Shown: piece by piece, positions 51,480 through 64,000 of the stretch
How the letters are laid out: the number at the start of each line of letters is the position of its first letter
Numbering within the stretch: position 1 is the stretch's first letter
Assembly: GCA_964019415.1 (NCBI GenBank)
Contig: OZ025885.1
Location: forward strand, 2,512,851 to 2,576,850
Source of the DNA: Ianthella basta
Taxonomy: Eukaryota; Porifera; Demospongiae; Verongiida; Ianthellidae
DNA: 64,000 nucleotides
Direction: 5' to 3'
Position numbers and translations under genes: made by a program
The notes under the pieces: model-generated
What the model saw: only the letters and a program-made list of their open reading frames with translations
What the model was told of the DNA's origin: nothing
The model's database searches: none

Positions 51480-52505
51480 CTCATAGGGCCTGCTGTGCAT
51501 ACCCATAGGGCTTCCATGCAGTGCATATCCATAGGGCCTTCAGCTGCCCATAGGGACTCCAGTGCATACCCATGGGGCCTCCAGTGCTACCCATGGTGCC
51601 TCCAGTGCTACCCAAAGGGCCTCCAGTGCTACCCAAAGGGCCTCTAGTGCTACCCATGGGGCCTTCAGTGCATACCCATAGGGCCTCTAATGCAACCAAT
51701 AGGGCCTCCAGAGCATACCCAAAGAGCCTCCTGTGCTACCGATAGGCTCTTCAGTGCTACATACAGGGTCTCCAGTGCATACTCATTGAACCTCCAGTGC
51801 TACACATAAATGGCCTCCAGTGCATACCCATAGGGCCTACAGTACTACCCATGGCACCACCAGTGCTACTCATGGCGTCTCCAGTGCATTTATATACCCA
51901 TGTGGCCTCCAGTGCTACCTGTAGGGCCTCCAGTGCTACCTGTAGGGCCTCCAGTGCTACCCACAAGGCCTCCAGTGCTACCTGTAGGGCCTCCAGTGCT
52001 ACCCACAAGGCCTCCAGTGCTACCTGTAGGGCCTCCAGTGCTACCCACAAGGCCTCCAGTGCTACCTGTAGGGCCTCCAGTGCTATCCACAAGGCCTCCA
52101 GTGCTACCCACAAGGCCTCCAGTGCTACCTGTATATTGGTCCCCCATTATATTAATTGCAAAACATACGGCCTCCAGTTCTACTTATATGGCCTTCAGTA
52201 CTACCCATAGGGCCTCCAGTGCTAGCCATGGGGCCTCCAGTTCATATATACCTATGGGTTTTCTAATACCCACAGGGCCTACAGTGCTACCTGTATATTG
52301 GTCCTCCATTTACTGCAAAACATACGGCCTCCAGTTTTATACTTGTAGGCCCTTCATGACTACCCATACAGCCTCAAGTGCTAGCCGTGGGGCCTCCAGT
52401 GTTGCCCATGCGCGCATGCACAGTACTAGTGCTAGCCAAAGGGCGTACAGTACTAGCCAAAGGGCCCTAGTACTATGCCCATAGGGCCTCCAGTCCTACC
52501 TGATG
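51480..52505. repeat. 1-kb tandem satellite, 21-bp unit GGGCCTCCAGTGCTACC(C/T)(A/G)TA
   Basis: About 45 units. The centre (51905-52130) is homogeneous 21-bp repeats with two alternating variants (ending CCTGTA or CCCACAA); the edges are more diverged and vary in length. No coding function is supported although several frames are open. Confidence 0.95.
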
Positions 52506-52800
52506 CATACAGCTTGCAATACTATATAATATTATCTATCACATGCATGTGTGCGCCCATTGCATGTACAGTCAAACATTATTATTATAATGTATTACAT
52601 ATGTATGGTTAACATTACTAATGTGCATACTGGAAAATAATAGCAATGCTGTAGGGGTACACAAAGTCATGAACTAGCTATATACAATAATTAATTATAA
52701 TGTGCAAGATATACGGCACAGCAGGTTACTGTATATACACCAACATGAACACACATAATACTGTTTAATAGTTGCCGTATATAATTCATTATAGAGAAGT

Positions 52801-62306
<9,506 letters not shown>

Positions 62307-64000
62307 TTTTGCTACAATAATCCGACTACAACAATATTAAAACCTTGCGCAATATTATAAATAGTATTTTGGTTACGGCGGAATAAAAATCGTTGTGAGC
62401 TGATTTCTGATGTACGGTGGTGGAAATCGAAAGCCCATGCATCAGCAACATGTAGCTGGTCCGTGGATCTTTCCGCCTTTTCGTTTTGTGTGCTTTATGG
62501 CCCCATCTGAATCTTCAACATGCATGCATGCATGCATGAATACAATCCTGACTCCATCATTATAATGTCATCATCTTGGTGACATAATTCTTCGATGTGA
62601 CATACAGTGGAACCTGTCTAATAAGGTCACTGTCTTAGGCATCCACTTCTCTAAAACAGCCAGCCTACCTGGCCTCAAAATGCACAAAATCATTACATTC
62701 TACCTTTTGTAGAGCAGCCACCTCTCTATAAAGGTCAGCTGGTCCACAGGTGGTTGTTTTAGGCAGGTCCACGCATACTGTAATACACTTTAGTTAAACA
62801 ATATATTATACTCTATTGCATTCTATTCTTCATTGTAAACCACCACCATGCATTGCTTGTATTGCAAGTTACAAGAAATTTTATGTGTCTCAGTGCATGT
62901 GTCGGCATTAATTAAGTGCACAGGCCATGCACTGTGCGGCACGTGCAAGTTGTAGAGGGCAACCACCTCCCAGCCAATGCACATGTCTATTAGCTATACA
63001 TATAGTTAGCCAGCTAACTGGGATCGATCATTGTATGCAACAAGTTATGTACATACATAGGTGTCTAGTAAATCAAAAATGATGCAGTGGCAGAGAGTAT
63101 AGAGGGGGGGGCTTGGCCACCCCACTTTTAAACTCAACCCATTCTAAAGTATTATGGAGATCAATAGTTTGGACCTGATGATGCAGCATCAGACCACAGT
63201 GACAGTAGTCACAGCTTCCATGAGCTGCCCGTAGTTAGCGTGATTACAATTTTTTTATCAGCAACTGCCTCACTTGCCTTGTGTTACCTTGCATGTGTTA
63301 TGTTGTGTGTGTTAAACATTATGGAGATTGCAATTGTCTACCTACATCTACATTATGTACTCCGCGTAGCAGTAGCTAAGGCACTTCAACCCCAATGTCG
63401 GAAAGAGGCTATATTGGAATGATGGCAGGGAAGTTAGTCCTGAGATGAACACACCTGTAAAGAGTTGGATACAGTTTGTGCACATCCATCCATGGACCTA
63501 AACAGTATGAAACATTATCTGAAGGTATGTGCATCAACTGCTTTGGGGTCACTAGCATTCATCAGTGCAACATACCCCAAGCACAAACACACGCACACAT
63601 TTACACACACGCACACACACATTCACACACATGCACACACATTCACTCACACTGTCACCCAAGTGATGCCTAGAATGGGAGTGAGCAGAGACCAAATGGC
63701 ACTGCATGGTTTTCAAATTTTAAATGGAAAAACCAGATACACAATTTGGTATGTTAGCTGTTTTGGTTTTTCGTTTTGGAGCCAGCCAATTGAAAAAGGA
63801 ACAGCGAACAGATCCACAGACCGTTTTTGAATTTCATTTCTGAGAAACCAGAGAACAATAATCAGACCTCTAGTCGTTTTCTGTTTTTCTGTTTCATTGC
63901 CAGCCACAGCCAATTCTATAAAAACTCGGACAAAGTAGTTTAGCAAGCTGCAACTGATCCTATACTAGAGGCTTCCTCAAAATAATAGATGTGTCATTTC
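62307..64000. other. Region upstream of the KH gene, no supported gene
   Basis: Contains a pogo-like MITE (62603-62782: TACAGTGGAACCTGTCTAAT to the inverted ACTGTA end), a short CA/GC-rich tract (63588-63650), and AT-rich DNA. A 77-codon minus-strand ORF near 63713-63946 has Phe/Lys-rich repeat-like composition and is not supported as a gene. Confidence 0.45.

Noticed and set aside
63713-63946. 77-codon minus-strand ORF at the right edge
   Set aside because: Low-complexity, Phe/Lys-rich, no start context or homology.

Overview
The window is eukaryotic and metazoan. Its genes have GT-AG introns, many of them short, and some intergenic gaps are as small as 120-230 bp. The non-coding DNA is dense in (TG)n/(CA)n tracts, palindromic MITE-like elements and minisatellites. 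The gene set (two BTB-BACK-kelch proteins, a VIT/VWA protein, U11/U12-48K, SF3B6, mitochondrial MetRS, PECR, TPD52, a GT10 fucosyltransferase) together with the compactness fits an early-branching animal, most likely a sponge. That taxonomic call is an inference. No virus, CRISPR array or rRNA was seen.

Layout. 93-6047: two divergent kelch-like genes share a promoter of about 170-270 bp; the minus-strand one runs off the left edge. 7164-13043: a VWA5A-like protein with a coding minisatellite of 24 FG-containing 11-residue motifs and a Gly/Leu-rich tract. 13214-33355: three genes on the + strand, closely packed, namely SNRNP48 (minor-spliceosome U11/U12-48K), SF3B6 (SF3b p14) and mitochondrial methionyl-tRNA synthetase. 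The large second MARS2 intron holds an intronless 7TM receptor-like gene, a lone GST-theta-like first exon and a rearranged non-LTR retrotransposon relic. A later MARS2 intron is filled by a 1.7-kb polypyrimidine minisatellite. 34531-38276: two almost identical intronless peroxisomal enoyl-CoA-reductase-like genes on the minus strand, both lacking the SDR catalytic tyrosine. 38522-39457: a secreted LigB-like protein. 39793-44880 (minus): a TPD52-family gene. 47150-50605: two membrane or secretory-pathway enzymes, a GT10 fucosyltransferase and a P-loop sulfotransferase-like protein. 51480-52510: a 21-bp satellite. 52801-62306 (minus): a 12-exon two-KH-domain protein whose KH exon pair and adjoining intron sequence look recently duplicated.

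Functional themes are splicing (SNRNP48 next to SF3B6; SF3b and U11-48K both belong to the U11/U12 di-snRNP), protein turnover (kelch adaptors), and peroxisomal and secretory enzymes. Exon structures were assigned by eye from splice consensus and unbroken reading phase. For MARS2, SNRNP48, SF3B6, TPD52 and the KH gene every junction keeps frame to the stop codon. Repeat elements belong to several families: a TAGTCTCGCGTAGCC palindromic MITE, pogo-like CAGTGGAACCTG MITEs, a pogo-type element with a transposase relic, and a 1.09-kb TIR element carrying GGATTTC arrays.
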